Assembly (NCBI RefSeq): GCF_001956295.1
Contig: NZ_MRTD01000002.1
Coordinates: forward strand, 374,501-438,500
DNA from: Paenibacillus sp. FSL A5-0031
GTDB taxonomy: Bacteria; Bacillota; Bacilli; Paenibacillales; Paenibacillaceae
Direction: 5' to 3'
DNA length: 64,000 nt
The notes below the pieces were generated by a model that saw nothing but the letters and a program-made list of their open reading frames with translations, was not told the DNA's origin and made no database searches. Each line of letters starts with the position of its first letter. Positions within the stretch are counted from its first letter, which is position 1. Position numbers and translations under genes: made by a program. This document shows positions 16,175 through 26,039 of this stretch, one piece after another.

Positions 16175-16845
16175 TGGAGTACCTCCAGCCGATAACCGAG
16201 TCCACGGATCGTACTGATCTTAATCGATACCTCCCAAGCGACAAAACGTTCACGCAGCCGGTTGATGTGTACATCCAGCGTTCGTTCGTTGCCGTCAAAA
16301 TCATAGCCCCAAATCGCTTCGATCAGTTGGTTGCGTGTCAATGTACGTCCTAGATGGCTAACGAGCTTGAACAGCAGCTCAAATTCCTTCGGAGGAAGCG
16401 TCGTATAATCCGAATGAATCTTTACTTCATAAGTCTGCCGATCGAGCATGATCTCCGCTACGGAAACCTGCTGCGACACCGCGATTCGGTATCGCTTCAA
16501 TAGCGCTTTAACTCTGACAGTCAGCTCCGCGGGATCAAACGGCTTTACTAAATAATCGTCCGTTCCGAGGTGGAACCCTCGTACCTTATCGCCCATTTCT
16601 CCCTTGGCCGTCAGCATGAGCAGCGGAATATCGTACTGCTCCCGCAGCTCACGGCACAGCTCCCAGCCGTCCATATTCGGCATCATAATATCCAATATGA
16701 CCATATCTGCCGGAGAGACTTCCATTTGAGCAAGCGCCGATTGCCCATCCGGAGCCTCCTGCACGCTTAATGCCTCTTTCTCCAAAATAACACGAACCAG
16801 CTCACGAATATGCGGATCATCGTCTACAATCAGCACATAGCCCAT
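16171..16845 (-). CDS. OmpR/PhoB-family response regulator
   Basis: A 224-residue regulator. The receiver domain has acidic pocket DDD at 8-10, phosphoacceptor Asp52 in VILDIMMPNMDG and the conserved Lys in YLVKPFDP. The C-terminal winged helix contains LPPKEFELL and NERTLDVHINRLR. It starts 24 bp after the ABC exporter stop and its stop overlaps the kinase start, so all three are co-transcribed. Confidence 0.92.
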   Translation of the reverse strand: MGYVLIVDDDPHIRELVRVILEKEALSVQEAPDGQSALAQMEVSPADMVILDIMMPNMDGWELCRELREQYDIPLLMLTAKGEMGDKVRGFHLGTDDYLVKPFDPAELTVRVKALLKRYRIAVSQQVSVAEIMLDRQTYEVKIHSDYTTLPPKEFELLFKLVSHLGRTLTRNQLIEAIWGYDFDGNERTLDVHINRLRERFVAWEVSIKISTIRGLGYRLEVLQ

Positions 16846-16869
16846 TTCTCCACCCTCTTCTCTGCTTAC

Positions 16870-18615
16870 TTAAGAAGCCGTTTTATTCACTCGAAGCTGT
16901 CCATTAGCGAATTCTTGATACATGGTATGGCTAGCATATAATTGATCATGCGTTCCTACCCCGGTAATGACGCCTTTCTCTAGGAAGACGATCGAATCCG
17001 CATCAACAACCGTCGACAAGCGATGGGCGATAACGACAGTCGTCCGTCCGATCATGAGATTTTTGAGCGCGTCCTGCACCACTTCTTCTGACTTGCTGTC
17101 GAGATTAGACGTCGCTTCGTCGAGCATAAGGATTTGCGGATCACGCAGCAGCGCTCTTGCAATGGCAATCCGCTGACGCTGACCACCCGACAGCTTAATG
17201 CCGCGCTCGCCAACTTCGGTTTCATAGCTCTCAGGCAATGCTTCAATAAAACCGTCTGCATAAGCCATTCGTGCAGCCTGCTCGATTTCCTGCTGCGTCA
17301 CCTCATGCGTCAGACCGTAGCATAAATTATCTTTGATCGTGCCTGCGATAATCGGGCTCTCCTGCGAAACGTAGCCAATCTGGCTGCGCCATGAACGCAG
17401 AGACGCGTCTCGGATGTCCGTTCCGCCAAGCCTAATCGCCCCGGATGTCGGGTCGTAGAACCTCTCCAGCAGCGAGAATAGCGTCGTTTTGCCGCTGCCG
17501 CTCGGGCCGACCAGTGCCGTTACTTTGCCCGCTTCAATCGTCAGGCTCACATCCCGCAGGATTGGCTCATCGGGCTTATAGGCAAACGATACATTTTCCA
17601 CCTGCAAGGTCTGGTCCATCTGAGTTACTTCCTTGCCATTATCTTGATCTTCTTCATCGGATTCTAATATACCAATAATGCTGTCCGTCGCGCCCATTGC
17701 CTTCTGAAATTGCGTAAAAAATTGTGAGATCTGCGTAATCGGCAGCATGATTTGGAACAGGTACATAATAAAGGCGACTAACTCACCCGCAGTCATCTTA
17801 CCTGATGATACTTGAACACCGCCAAAGCCGATTAAGCATACCAGCAGCAATAAGATGATAAAAGTGACGATTGGCGAAATAAGCGCCTGCATGCGTGCTT
17901 CCTTTAAACCAAAACCAAACAAATTCTGAATGCCGACGCGTCCTTGCTCATATTCAGCAGGCTCGGAGCCGGATGCTTTGACCAGCCGAATCTCCGACAC
18001 CACACGATTTACAACGGATGTAAACCTTGCATTCTCCGCCTGCGTGGATTTGGATATGCTGTACATTTTCCGCCCAATTGGCACCATAATGAGTGCGGCC
18101 AAAGGAAAGACGGTTAACATGATAAGCGTCATCTGCCAGTTCATATAGAAAAGAATCGACAATGCACCGATAATGGACAAAATGCCTGTGAAAAAACCAG
18201 TTACATGCTCCGTAATAAGACCCTTCAGCAGCGCCGTATCATTAGTCAGCCGACTAATCGTATCGCCGGAGGATTTGTTGTCGTAATACGGGACTGGCAA
18301 GCGCAGCAGCTTGCTCCATAACCGCTCTCGGATAGACGAGACGATCTTATTGCCGCTGTAATGCAACAGGTAAACAGACACGCCTCCAGACACAACCTGC
18401 GCGATAAAAGCAGCCGCCATCCAGACAATCTGCCCCGTGCTCAATGACCCCAGCGAGAAGCCATTAACCATATTTTTTGTGAATATAGGAATGGTCAAGC
18501 TAACAAGCGTCGTAATGACGCTCAAAATAACCGCAATAGACAGCATCATCTTCGGGGGATTCGTCTCCATAATCAGCCCTATGAATCGCTTGACGTTGCT
18601 ATTTTTATTTTTCAT
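16870..18615 (-). CDS. ABC exporter half-transporter, BmrA/MsbA-like
   Basis: A 581-residue fused membrane and ATPase half-transporter. There are six predicted transmembrane helices in residues 1-320. The ATPase domain has Walker A GPSGSGKTT (about 370-377), Q-loop YVSQESP, signature LSGGQRQR and Walker B ILMLDEAT. It would work as a homodimer exporting lipids or drugs. The ATG at 18615 has AGGAG 8 nt upstream; a GTG three codons earlier abuts that site. It is first in the operon with the response regulator and kinase. Substrate unknown; antibiotic resistance is one possibility. Confidence 0.9.
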   Translation of the reverse strand: MKNKNSNVKRFIGLIMETNPPKMMLSIAVILSVITTLVSLTIPIFTKNMVNGFSLGSLSTGQIVWMAAAFIAQVVSGGVSVYLLHYSGNKIVSSIRERLWSKLLRLPVPYYDNKSSGDTISRLTNDTALLKGLITEHVTGFFTGILSIIGALSILFYMNWQMTLIMLTVFPLAALIMVPIGRKMYSISKSTQAENARFTSVVNRVVSEIRLVKASGSEPAEYEQGRVGIQNLFGFGLKEARMQALISPIVTFIILLLLVCLIGFGGVQVSSGKMTAGELVAFIMYLFQIMLPITQISQFFTQFQKAMGATDSIIGILESDEEDQDNGKEVTQMDQTLQVENVSFAYKPDEPILRDVSLTIEAGKVTALVGPSGSGKTTLFSLLERFYDPTSGAIRLGGTDIRDASLRSWRSQIGYVSQESPIIAGTIKDNLCYGLTHEVTQQEIEQAARMAYADGFIEALPESYETEVGERGIKLSGGQRQRIAIARALLRDPQILMLDEATSNLDSKSEEVVQDALKNLMIGRTTVVIAHRLSTVVDADSIVFLEKGVITGVGTHDQLYASHTMYQEFANGQLRVNKTAS

Positions 18616-18844
18616 CAGTATCACTCCTGTATCTCTCTATTCTCTCCACTACAGTTCCTACTTTACCTTGCCTGTTTAAACGCAATATAAACAACGAGGC
18701 TATCGCTGCGTATTTAAGCAAGCCATTCTCACTTTTTGTAATCCACCACTTCCTCTATATGGTAAATTGAGGTAAAATAATGCGATAGTTTGACCAAGCG
18801 TTCGTTCGACGCCTCACAAGCCACTACGAATAGGAGAGCTGCCT

Positions 18845-19834
18845 ATGCATTTGCAAGAAGAGCAGGTTGTAATTGGAATAGACGGCGGCGGAACTCATAC
18901 CCGCGTCATGGTGTGCAGTCATAGAGGAAATGTGCTTTCATATTTGGAACGAGGCTCCGCCTCTATTTACAAAGACGAGAAGGCAGCTGAAAATGTACAA
19001 GAAGCTATTACTCAAGCACTGCAGCAAGCTGGCCGCACTCCCTATCATGCGCTCGCGCTGGTTGCCGGTATTGCAGGCTTCGATTCGCCATCTGACCTCG
19101 AATGGATTCAGACATTAACAAAGCTTCCGGGGCTTACCTGCCCGATGTGGCATGTGAACGATGCGGTCTCGGCTCATAGAGGCGCATTAATGGGTGAACA
19201 AGGCATCGTCGTTATCGCCGGAACAGGCTCGATTATCGTAGGCATGACGGACGACGGACAAATGATTCGCAACTATGATTTTCACCATTACGCAGCTAGC
19301 GCAGCGAGATTTGTTGCCTATGATGCTGTATATGAGATGCTGGCTGGCAATTGTGATGATACGGACCGTGAGCTTCGCGAAACCATGCTTGTTCATTGGA
19401 ATGTTTCAACGGCCCAGCAGCTTGCTGATATAGCCAAAAAAGGATTTGCGGATGATCGCCGTGCGCGAGACAAGCAGTTTGGGAAGTTCGCTCCTGCGGT
19501 TACTGAAGCTGCCGAGCGTGGAAGCCCTCTCGCTATCCGCGTGTGCAACCGTGCCATCGATCAAATAAAGGTAGGCATCGAAATGATTGCTGCCTCCTTC
19601 TATAGTGAAGAAGTTGCTGTTACCTTCACAGGCAGCGTTGCAAACAGCCCTTATTTTATTCGCGAGCTGGGCGAGAAGCTTCGGCAAGGAAACAACAAGC
19701 GCTACACCGTTGTTCAGCCTAAATTCCCGCCGGTAGTTGGCTCTATTTTACTCGCGTTGAAGCAGTTGGATATTGCCATAGATGATGACGTTATCCATAA
19801 CCTAAGTGAATATACATTTGAGACTGCCGAATAG
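18845..19834 (+). CDS. BadF/BadG/BcrA/BcrD ATPase-type sugar kinase (N-acetylglucosamine kinase-like)
   Basis: A 329-residue actin-fold kinase. Phosphate-1 motif IGIDGGGTHTR is at residues 10-20. A further motif VIAGTGSIIVGM and the C-terminal FTGSVANSPYF complete the nucleotide site. The family includes N-acetylglucosamine kinases and 2-hydroxyacyl-CoA dehydratase activators. The single short domain without activator context favours a sugar kinase. AGGAG lies 8 nt before the ATG. It stands alone between the exporter operon and a methyltransferase gene 111 bp downstream. Substrate not determined. Confidence 0.78.
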   Translation: MHLQEEQVVIGIDGGGTHTRVMVCSHRGNVLSYLERGSASIYKDEKAAENVQEAITQALQQAGRTPYHALALVAGIAGFDSPSDLEWIQTLTKLPGLTCPMWHVNDAVSAHRGALMGEQGIVVIAGTGSIIVGMTDDGQMIRNYDFHHYAASAARFVAYDAVYEMLAGNCDDTDRELRETMLVHWNVSTAQQLADIAKKGFADDRRARDKQFGKFAPAVTEAAERGSPLAIRVCNRAIDQIKVGIEMIAASFYSEEVAVTFTGSVANSPYFIRELGEKLRQGNNKRYTVVQPKFPPVVGSILLALKQLDIAIDDDVIHNLSEYTFETAE

Positions 19835-19945
19835 TAGCTTGATCCCACGTGGTGAATCGTTTACAACATGGCTATTGACCTTTCCGTTACGTATACCTTT
19901 AAGCTAGGGAGGAATCATTTTGAACCCTACTGAGGAGGAATTGCA

Positions 19946-20632
19946 ATGCCAGACCATGATGTGATTTATAAGGAGGAAGCGGCGCGGTATCATGAATTAA
20001 TCGCGAAGCAGCCGAGCGTGCAGCATTGGATCGAAGAGATAAGACCAATTAGAGGATTGGATATTGTAGATCTTGGTGCCGGCTCCGGCAGACTGACTGC
20101 CGTACTAGCCGATCAGGCCAAAACGATTGTTGCGCTTGATGCGTATGAACCTATGCTGCACGTAGCGGCAGAACGATTACGTTCTGCTGGCTGTACGAAT
20201 TGGAGAACGCAGGTTGCTGATCATCGCGAACTGCCCCTTGCGAGCCAAAGCGCGGATCTCATCGTTTCCGGCTGGAGTATTTGTTACTTAGGCAGCGATA
20301 ATCTACCGAACTGGGAGCAGAACCTACGGCAGGTTATGAGCGAAATGAAACGTGTGCTCCGCGGTAACGGAACCATTATTATTTTTGAAACGATGGGCAC
20401 TGGCTTCGAAACGCCAAACCCGCCTGACTTTTTGAAAAAATATTACGCTGCACTTGAGCAGGATTATGGTTTCTCGCACAAATGGATACGAACGGATTAT
20501 GCCTTTGACAGCGTGGAACAAGCGGAGCAATTAACACGATTCTTCTTTAGTGATGAATTAGCAGATAGGGTAGCGCGGGACAAGCTCATCCACCTGCCCG
20601 AATGCGCTGGTATTTGGTGGCTTTATTTGTAA
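19946..20632 (+). CDS. Class I SAM-dependent methyltransferase
   Basis: A 228-residue Rossmann-fold methyltransferase. Motif I is VDLGAGSGRLT (about 41-51), the acidic motif II Asp is in VALDAYEPM, and motif IV region is ADLIVSGWSICYLG. GAGGAGG lies 7 nt before the ATG. It ends only 9 bp from the convergent methyltransferase gene, with no room for a terminator. It resembles small-molecule methyltransferases of the UbiE/type-11 group; substrate unknown. Confidence 0.82.
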   Translation: MPDHDVIYKEEAARYHELIAKQPSVQHWIEEIRPIRGLDIVDLGAGSGRLTAVLADQAKTIVALDAYEPMLHVAAERLRSAGCTNWRTQVADHRELPLASQSADLIVSGWSICYLGSDNLPNWEQNLRQVMSEMKRVLRGNGTIIIFETMGTGFETPNPPDFLKKYYAALEQDYGFSHKWIRTDYAFDSVEQAEQLTRFFFSDELADRVARDKLIHLPECAGIWWLYL

Positions 20633-20641
20633 TCAAGCGTA

Positions 20642-21256
20642 TTAGCCTGGCTTTTCTACACACCAAGTAGTCATGCAGCGTTTGTCTGCTACGATAACGG
20701 TTTTGAGCGGTTCGAACAAATGCCCGTTCAGCTTTGCCGTCATTCCAAGCAGTTTTTCCTCCGTAACCAGAAAACGTCTGCTTCCGTCAGGAAGCAGATA
20801 TTGTCCTTCACCAAGCGGCTGCATACGGGACTCCATACCAATGGAGGAGGCCAACCTAGCGAACAGCTTCCCGCCTGGCTTAAGTACGCGCCACAGCTCG
20901 TCAACCATTTGATCAAAATGCTCCTCATTATCGGCAAAATGCAGAACTGCGCTGCTAATAATAAAGTCAAAGCTCGCATCGGCGAAGCTCATCTGCTCTA
21001 CTGCCTCCACGCGTGCCTGCTCCCTCACCCATACAGGCGCTATCGATTCAGCTAACCGATGCACCTCCTGAATAGCAGCCTCTGAACGATCTATGGCATA
21101 AACTTCATAGCCGCTGCGGAGCAAATAGGTTAGGTTTCTCCCTGAGCCGCAGCCTGCATCAAGAATGCGCATATCCTTTGTCAGTGATCCCTTTAGCAGC
21201 TGATCAAATAAATAAATATCGATGCCGCCGAATTGCTCCTTCAATTCCATCTCCAT
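20642..21256 (-). CDS. Class I SAM-dependent methyltransferase (type 11)
   Basis: A 204-residue methyltransferase with motif I ILDAGCGSGRN, the acidic VYAIDRSE, and DFIISSAVLHFADN with the catalytic-domain His. GGAGG lies 8 nt before the ATG. It is 24 bp downstream of a third methyltransferase gene in the same direction, so the two are probably co-transcribed. Substrate unknown. Confidence 0.82.
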   Translation of the reverse strand: MEMELKEQFGGIDIYLFDQLLKGSLTKDMRILDAGCGSGRNLTYLLRSGYEVYAIDRSEAAIQEVHRLAESIAPVWVREQARVEAVEQMSFADASFDFIISSAVLHFADNEEHFDQMVDELWRVLKPGGKLFARLASSIGMESRMQPLGEGQYLLPDGSRRFLVTEEKLLGMTAKLNGHLFEPLKTVIVADKRCMTTWCVEKPG

Positions 21257-21280
21257 AAATTGCTCCTCCTTCTATGAGGT

Positions 21281-21832
21281 CTACTTTACCTTGTATACAT
21301 AAACCTTGGTCCGATACATATCGCGGCAAATAAGAGTTCGCTCAGGCTCCCAGTCTGGCAGCGCAAAGCATACGCTGATAACATGCGAGCCCGGCTTTAA
21401 TTGATCGTGAAAAATCGGGCTTAAACGCCGCATCGCCCCTGGATACAAGTAACACACAACCATATCCACATCCCGGTACGAATATGTGTACAAGTCGCCT
21501 CTTTTGAACGACACATTTGTTCGATTTTCGAGTTTTGCGGCCATAAAAGATATCCACATGGGGATAACTGAATTTTCGATTCCGATGATTCGTAAGTTTC
21601 TGCTGGCTCTCCCCACTTGAAGCGCAAGCGTACCCCAGCCAGAGCCCGCTTCCACCATAACGCCGCGGCTTTGCAGCCGTCTGATCTCATCAACTACAAC
21701 GCGTCGCACCGGCGCTGAGGAAGGCATAGGCGATATGCCGTTCCGCCAGCTTGCATATACGACGGACAGCAAGGCAATCAGCACGATAGCTGCCACGACC
21801 AGCAATACATTCTGATAGATGAAGCTTTCCAC
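21281..21832 (-). CDS. Membrane-anchored class I SAM methyltransferase
   Basis: A protein of about 183 residues with one N-terminal transmembrane helix (NVLLVVAAIVLIALLSVVYA) and a cytoplasmic methyltransferase domain. Motif I is VEAGSGWGTLALQV, followed by IIGIENSVIP and MVVCYLYPG. The GTG at 21832 has ATAGGGGG 6 nt upstream; an ATG at 21856 adds eight residues but has no clear ribosome binding site, so the start is uncertain. It is similar in design to small membrane-tethered methyltransferases of unknown substrate. Confidence 0.72.
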   Translation of the reverse strand: MESFIYQNVLLVVAAIVLIALLSVVYASWRNGISPMPSSAPVRRVVVDEIRRLQSRGVMVEAGSGWGTLALQVGRASRNLRIIGIENSVIPMWISFMAAKLENRTNVSFKRGDLYTYSYRDVDMVVCYLYPGAMRRLSPIFHDQLKPGSHVISVCFALPDWEPERTLICRDMYRTKVYVYKVK

Positions 21833-21900
21833 GATGATCCCCCTATCTTGTTTCATGGAGGATTCCGCTTTATTTCCCTAGTGTGAATCCGCTCTGTTAG

Positions 21901-23349
21901 TTAAGACTTATTCCCTCTGCGAACCTTCAGCTGCTTGCCCTTCACTGTCGTATTTCGCATAACCTCCAGCACTAGCGAGCCTTTGCCATTCAAAATTTCA
22001 ACATCGGTAACATTATCCAAAATCGTAATAATACCGATATCTTCCGCGGACACGCCTTCTATTTTGGCAATGGTTCCAACAAAATCGACCGCTCTAAGCT
22101 TCTTTTTCTTGCCGCCGTTAAAGTTAAGCTTCATAATCTGTTTGTTCAGCTGCTCGCGCTTGTCTTTTTTGAGAACGGGACCGATATTGAGCTTCTGTTC
22201 AAAATCTTCTCTGCGAAGGTCAACCGCTTCTTCTGATGGCGCCTTCGCTTTGTTAATGCTAAATCCGATGTAGCCTTCTATTTCAGCTAGGCGCCTTGCA
22301 TCCTTAGATGCTGCGAAGGTGATCGCTTTACCCGTTTTGCCAGCACGTCCCGTTCTGCCCGTACGATGAACATAACTTTCCTTCTCCAGCGGAATATCGA
22401 AGTTGATGACATGCGTAATATTCGTAATATCAATGCCTCGCGCTGCTACATCTGTTGCAACCAAATAACGGAATTGCCCTCTGCGGAACGCATTCATTAC
22501 TTCAAAACGCTCATCCTGCTCCATGCCGCCATGGATGCGGTCGCACGGATATTCGAGCTCCGCCATTTGTCTGAACACTTGATCTACATTCTCCTGTGTC
22601 CGGCAAAAAATAATACAGCTGTCCGGATTTTCGACGATCATCACGTCTTGGAGCAGCTTAAACTTATCTGCTTCCTTCACCTCAATAACCGAGTGCTCAA
22701 TCGTAGCAGTCGTAAGCCCCTCTGCCTTGATCTCTACTTGTACAGGAGTGTTCATATATCTATGCGCTAGCTTAGCTACATCCTCAGGGAACGTTGCAGA
22801 GAACAGCATCGTCACTCGATCCGTAGGAAGCTGCTGTATAATAGCTTGTACCTGCTCGATAAAGCCCATGTTCAGCATTTCGTCCGCTTCGTCGATGACT
22901 AGATATTTGATTCGTTCGATGGGGAGTGTTCCACGCTCAATATGATCATGTACGCGTCCAGGCGTCCCTACGACCATATGCGTTCTTTGCTTAAGCTCCG
23001 CTCTTTGGATATGGAAAGGCGCTTTACCGTAGACAGCCATCGATTTGATCCGCTTGAAACGGCCGATATTTGTAATGTCCTCGTTGACTTGCAGTGCCAG
23101 CTCCCTCGTTGGTGTCAGCACAAGCACCTGAGGCTTGTTTTCGTTCCAATCAACCAGCTCGCATAATGGAATGCCGTAGGCTGCCGTCTTGCCGCTGCCC
23201 GTTTGTGATTTAACGACCAAATCCTTTTGCTCAAGCGCAACCGGAATAACCTCGCGCTGCACCTCCGTTGGCGTTTCGTAGGACAAGCTCTCCAACGCTC
23301 GAACGATTTCTTGACTTAACGCATAATCCGCAAACTTTATTTCACTCAT
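21901..23349 (-). CDS. dbpA: ATP-dependent RNA helicase DbpA (YxiN-type)
   Basis: A 482-residue DEAD-box helicase. Motif I is SQTGSGKT (48-55), motif II DEAD (153-156), then SAT and HRTGRTGR. The C-terminal RNA-binding domain (about 400-482) contains [18 protein letters not shown], nearly the same as B. subtilis YxiN/DbpA. That domain recognises hairpin 92 of 23S rRNA, so the enzyme acts in large-subunit assembly. AGAGG lies 7 nt before the ATG. Length agrees with the family. Confidence 0.95.
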   Translation of the reverse strand: MSEIKFADYALSQEIVRALESLSYETPTEVQREVIPVALEQKDLVVKSQTGSGKTAAYGIPLCELVDWNENKPQVLVLTPTRELALQVNEDITNIGRFKRIKSMAVYGKAPFHIQRAELKQRTHMVVGTPGRVHDHIERGTLPIERIKYLVIDEADEMLNMGFIEQVQAIIQQLPTDRVTMLFSATFPEDVAKLAHRYMNTPVQVEIKAEGLTTATIEHSVIEVKEADKFKLLQDVMIVENPDSCIIFCRTQENVDQVFRQMAELEYPCDRIHGGMEQDERFEVMNAFRRGQFRYLVATDVAARGIDITNITHVINFDIPLEKESYVHRTGRTGRAGKTGKAITFAASKDARRLAEIEGYIGFSINKAKAPSEEAVDLRREDFEQKLNIGPVLKKDKREQLNKQIMKLNFNGGKKKKLRAVDFVGTIAKIEGVSAEDIGIITILDNVTDVEILNGKGSLVLEVMRNTTVKGKQLKVRRGNKS

Positions 23350-23600
23350 CTATAGACCTCTTCCGCACTTTAGTAGTTAAATCTTTCGTAACCATAAGAA
23401 TAGCATAATAACGGCCCATTTGATTCATAAACCTTTGTACAGCCCAGCTTTCAAAATTTATTTGTTAGATCAACCGCTAAATCGGGTTATATCGTATAAG
23501 AGCTTGCTTCGCTCTAAGCTAGGCAGTACTACAAAAAGTGAGTACTAGTTCACTTTAGATTGGGTCATTATAATAAAAGCCAGATCAACTAGAAAGGCTT

Positions 23601-25850
23601 GTGAGTGCTATGCTTCGATTAAATGTTGCACGTGTTGGATTTCTAATGGGCGTTTCACTTCTGCTTGCTTCCATCATCTATTTCTTCGCTGCGAACTGGG
23701 GCGGCCTGGTCCGCGCCGATAAAATTCTCGCGTCTGCCGGCATCATGGTGTTATTCTATGGCGCAGCTTTCGTTTTTTCCAAAATGAAAATAATGCTTGG
23801 GCATCACTATTTTTTGTCTGTTACTTTTCTAGTCGGCGGCTGTGTCGCGTTTGGCGTGGCGGTTGCCCTTCTAAATCAAATATATAATTCACATGCGGAC
23901 ACCTATGAGCTGTTTCTCGTTTGGTCCATTCCTGCTCTGCTGCTTGCGTTCATTACCCGCTTTAATCCTTTTTATATCCTTGCCTATATACTCGTTCATC
24001 TAACCCTGTGGCAATACTTTTTCCCAAGCGCGTATTCTATCGTCCATAGCGACCAAGAAATTTTGCTGATTGGCTGGTTATTTGCGCTTATCAATCTTAT
24101 TCTATTCGCATTAATAGAAGCCAAACGTCTCACATCAGCGCCGCTTAAATATATTAGCTTTATTGCCTTTCATATTTCATTGCTCGTCTTGACAAGTTCC
24201 GATCTATACGAACATTATGGCGCATGGATGAACGTCGCAAGCGCTGCGGCAATCGCGTTCGGATTCTATTATTTCGCCCAAGTGCGTCAGGACAAAATGA
24301 TGCTTACCCTTAACGCGCTGGCTGCTTCCGCTTTCGCTGTATTTAAATATTTCGAGCTGATGTCCGAGCATTATTCCACCTTATTTTTTATATTCGGACT
24401 CCTCTTTGTCGCTTTATTACTCACAGCCAACGTCTTTTTCTTCCGTTACTTAAACAAGCTCGGCAAGCATCAGTCAAGCTCCAATGAACGAGCTGACCAA
24501 GCTTCCCATCCGTCAGAAGAACATAAGAGCACTCTTGTTGGCAAAATCGCATTCACAATCGTTACCGTAATCGGTGTTTTGATTGGCAGTATCTCCTTAG
24601 TAGGCTTAGTACTATTAGCTGCTGGTGAAATCCCGCCCGAAAACATTTTATTTGTCCTGTCAATGCTGTTTATTATTCCAACACTGCTGCTGACGCGCTT
24701 AAATACGGCTGTACGCTACACCGTGCTTACGATTGGATATATAGCTGGACTTATCTCTACCGCTTGGATTGATACTTCAGCCTTGTCTATTTTTTTCATA
24801 GCGGTACTGCTTGTCGGATGGTTCAAATGGCAAGGAAGGGTACCGCATTTCTTTATCTACACCTTACTGAATATCAATATCGCTATTCTTCTGTTTCAGT
24901 TATTTGGATCTGTTCATAATGCGGCTTCCTTCATCGTGTTCATCGTAACGTCGCTTAACGCAGTCATTTACGCAAGTCACCATCTGCTCAGAGAAGGCGC
25001 CTTCAAGATTCATGTTAGAGAATGCGGTTGGTTCTTTACTTTGCTGCTTCTATTTTGGCTAACCTTTATGGATAACATTTTCCCTTACTCATATGAGCTA
25101 TTTAATATATTGAATTTCATTGTAGTTACGATCGCAGCCTTTCTATTTGTTAGGCGCAGCCAAGCCCTTGAAGCAGCCATAAGCTTCGTATTCTGGTTCA
25201 TCTTCCTTGCGTTCAAATATTACGACTTGTTCTGGACGTTATTGCACAAGTCGATTACACTCGCTCTGCTTGGCGTGATTATCATAGCAGCGACATATAT
25301 TTACGCCTATAGAACACGTGCAGCAGTGTCTGAACAAGCAGACTCATTCAGCCGATTGCTGCGCAGAAGCCCCGCTCTCATTGCAATCGTTGTAGTGCTG
25401 CAGCTCGGTTATGTCGGTTACCATGCCGCAGTAAGCGAAATATTGCTCTCGAGCGGCACTCCGATTAAGCTGGCCATCGTGCCGCTTGATCCACGGTCCA
25501 TTTTGCAAGGCGATTATGTAGCGCTCCAATACAATATTTCGGCACCGCCAGATCACATCGCTCAGGAACTGGAAAGACGTCCAAGCAACAGCCGAATTAA
25601 GGTCGTGCTTCAACAAGGAGCCGGCGGCGTATACAACTTGGATCGTTTATATAAAAAAGGTGAGCCTTTAGCTGACAAGGAAATCATTATTAACGGTTCC
25701 ACTAGCGGCTGGAGAAACATCCAGTACGGCATAGAATCTTATTTTGTACCCGAAGGCACTGGGCTGGAAACGGAGCAAAATGCCCGCTTCGCGTATGTAA
25801 TGGTTGGAACAAAAGGCGACGCTATCCTAGAGAAATTAACGAAAGAATAG
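23601..25850 (+). CDS. Large membrane protein fusing DUF2157-like and GDYXXLXY domains
   Basis: A 749-residue protein. About 18-20 hydrophobic segments occupy residues 10-600. The N-terminal 250 residues look like DUF2157, and the middle may be a DUF4401-like membrane block. The C-terminal extracytoplasmic domain starts at PLDPRSILQGDYVALQYNI, the defining GDYXXLXY motif with the preceding PxDPRxxLxG. In many bacteria these parts are encoded by separate adjacent genes. The start is uncertain: GTG 23601 sits 3 nt from GAAAGG, ATG 23610 sits 12 nt from it. A TATAAT at 23569-23574 may belong to its promoter. Function unknown. Confidence 0.8.
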   Translation: MSAMLRLNVARVGFLMGVSLLLASIIYFFAANWGGLVRADKILASAGIMVLFYGAAFVFSKMKIMLGHHYFLSVTFLVGGCVAFGVAVALLNQIYNSHADTYELFLVWSIPALLLAFITRFNPFYILAYILVHLTLWQYFFPSAYSIVHSDQEILLIGWLFALINLILFALIEAKRLTSAPLKYISFIAFHISLLVLTSSDLYEHYGAWMNVASAAAIAFGFYYFAQVRQDKMMLTLNALAASAFAVFKYFELMSEHYSTLFFIFGLLFVALLLTANVFFFRYLNKLGKHQSSSNERADQASHPSEEHKSTLVGKIAFTIVTVIGVLIGSISLVGLVLLAAGEIPPENILFVLSMLFIIPTLLLTRLNTAVRYTVLTIGYIAGLISTAWIDTSALSIFFIAVLLVGWFKWQGRVPHFFIYTLLNINIAILLFQLFGSVHNAASFIVFIVTSLNAVIYASHHLLREGAFKIHVRECGWFFTLLLLFWLTFMDNIFPYSYELFNILNFIVVTIAAFLFVRRSQALEAAISFVFWFIFLAFKYYDLFWTLLHKSITLALLGVIIIAATYIYAYRTRAAVSEQADSFSRLLRRSPALIAIVVVLQLGYVGYHAAVSEILLSSGTPIKLAIVPLDPRSILQGDYVALQYNISAPPDHIAQELERRPSNSRIKVVLQQGAGGVYNLDRLYKKGEPLADKEIIINGSTSGWRNIQYGIESYFVPEGTGLETEQNARFAYVMVGTKGDAILEKLTKE

Positions 25851-25882
25851 TGCTGTACAATTGACCGCCAAGAAACAAAAAA

Positions 25883-25931
25883 GAAGCAGGACCTATACAG
25901 CGCAACAGCGCTGTGGAGGTCCTGCTTCTTT
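25883..25931 (+). terminator. Terminator after the DUF2157/GDYXXLXY gene
   Basis: Long stem GAAGCAGGACCT (25883-25894) and AGGTCCTGCTTC (25917-25928), with an inner ACAGCGC/GCGCTGT stem, followed by TTTC. Confidence 0.8.
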
Positions 25932-26039
25932 CAAAATAGAAAGAAATATTACATTTACTTCTACTTCGCTTATATTTGCCCAACAACGCTGCTTCCGTTT
26001 GCTGAGGACGTTGAAGGCTTTTTTTGCATACTCATTCGA

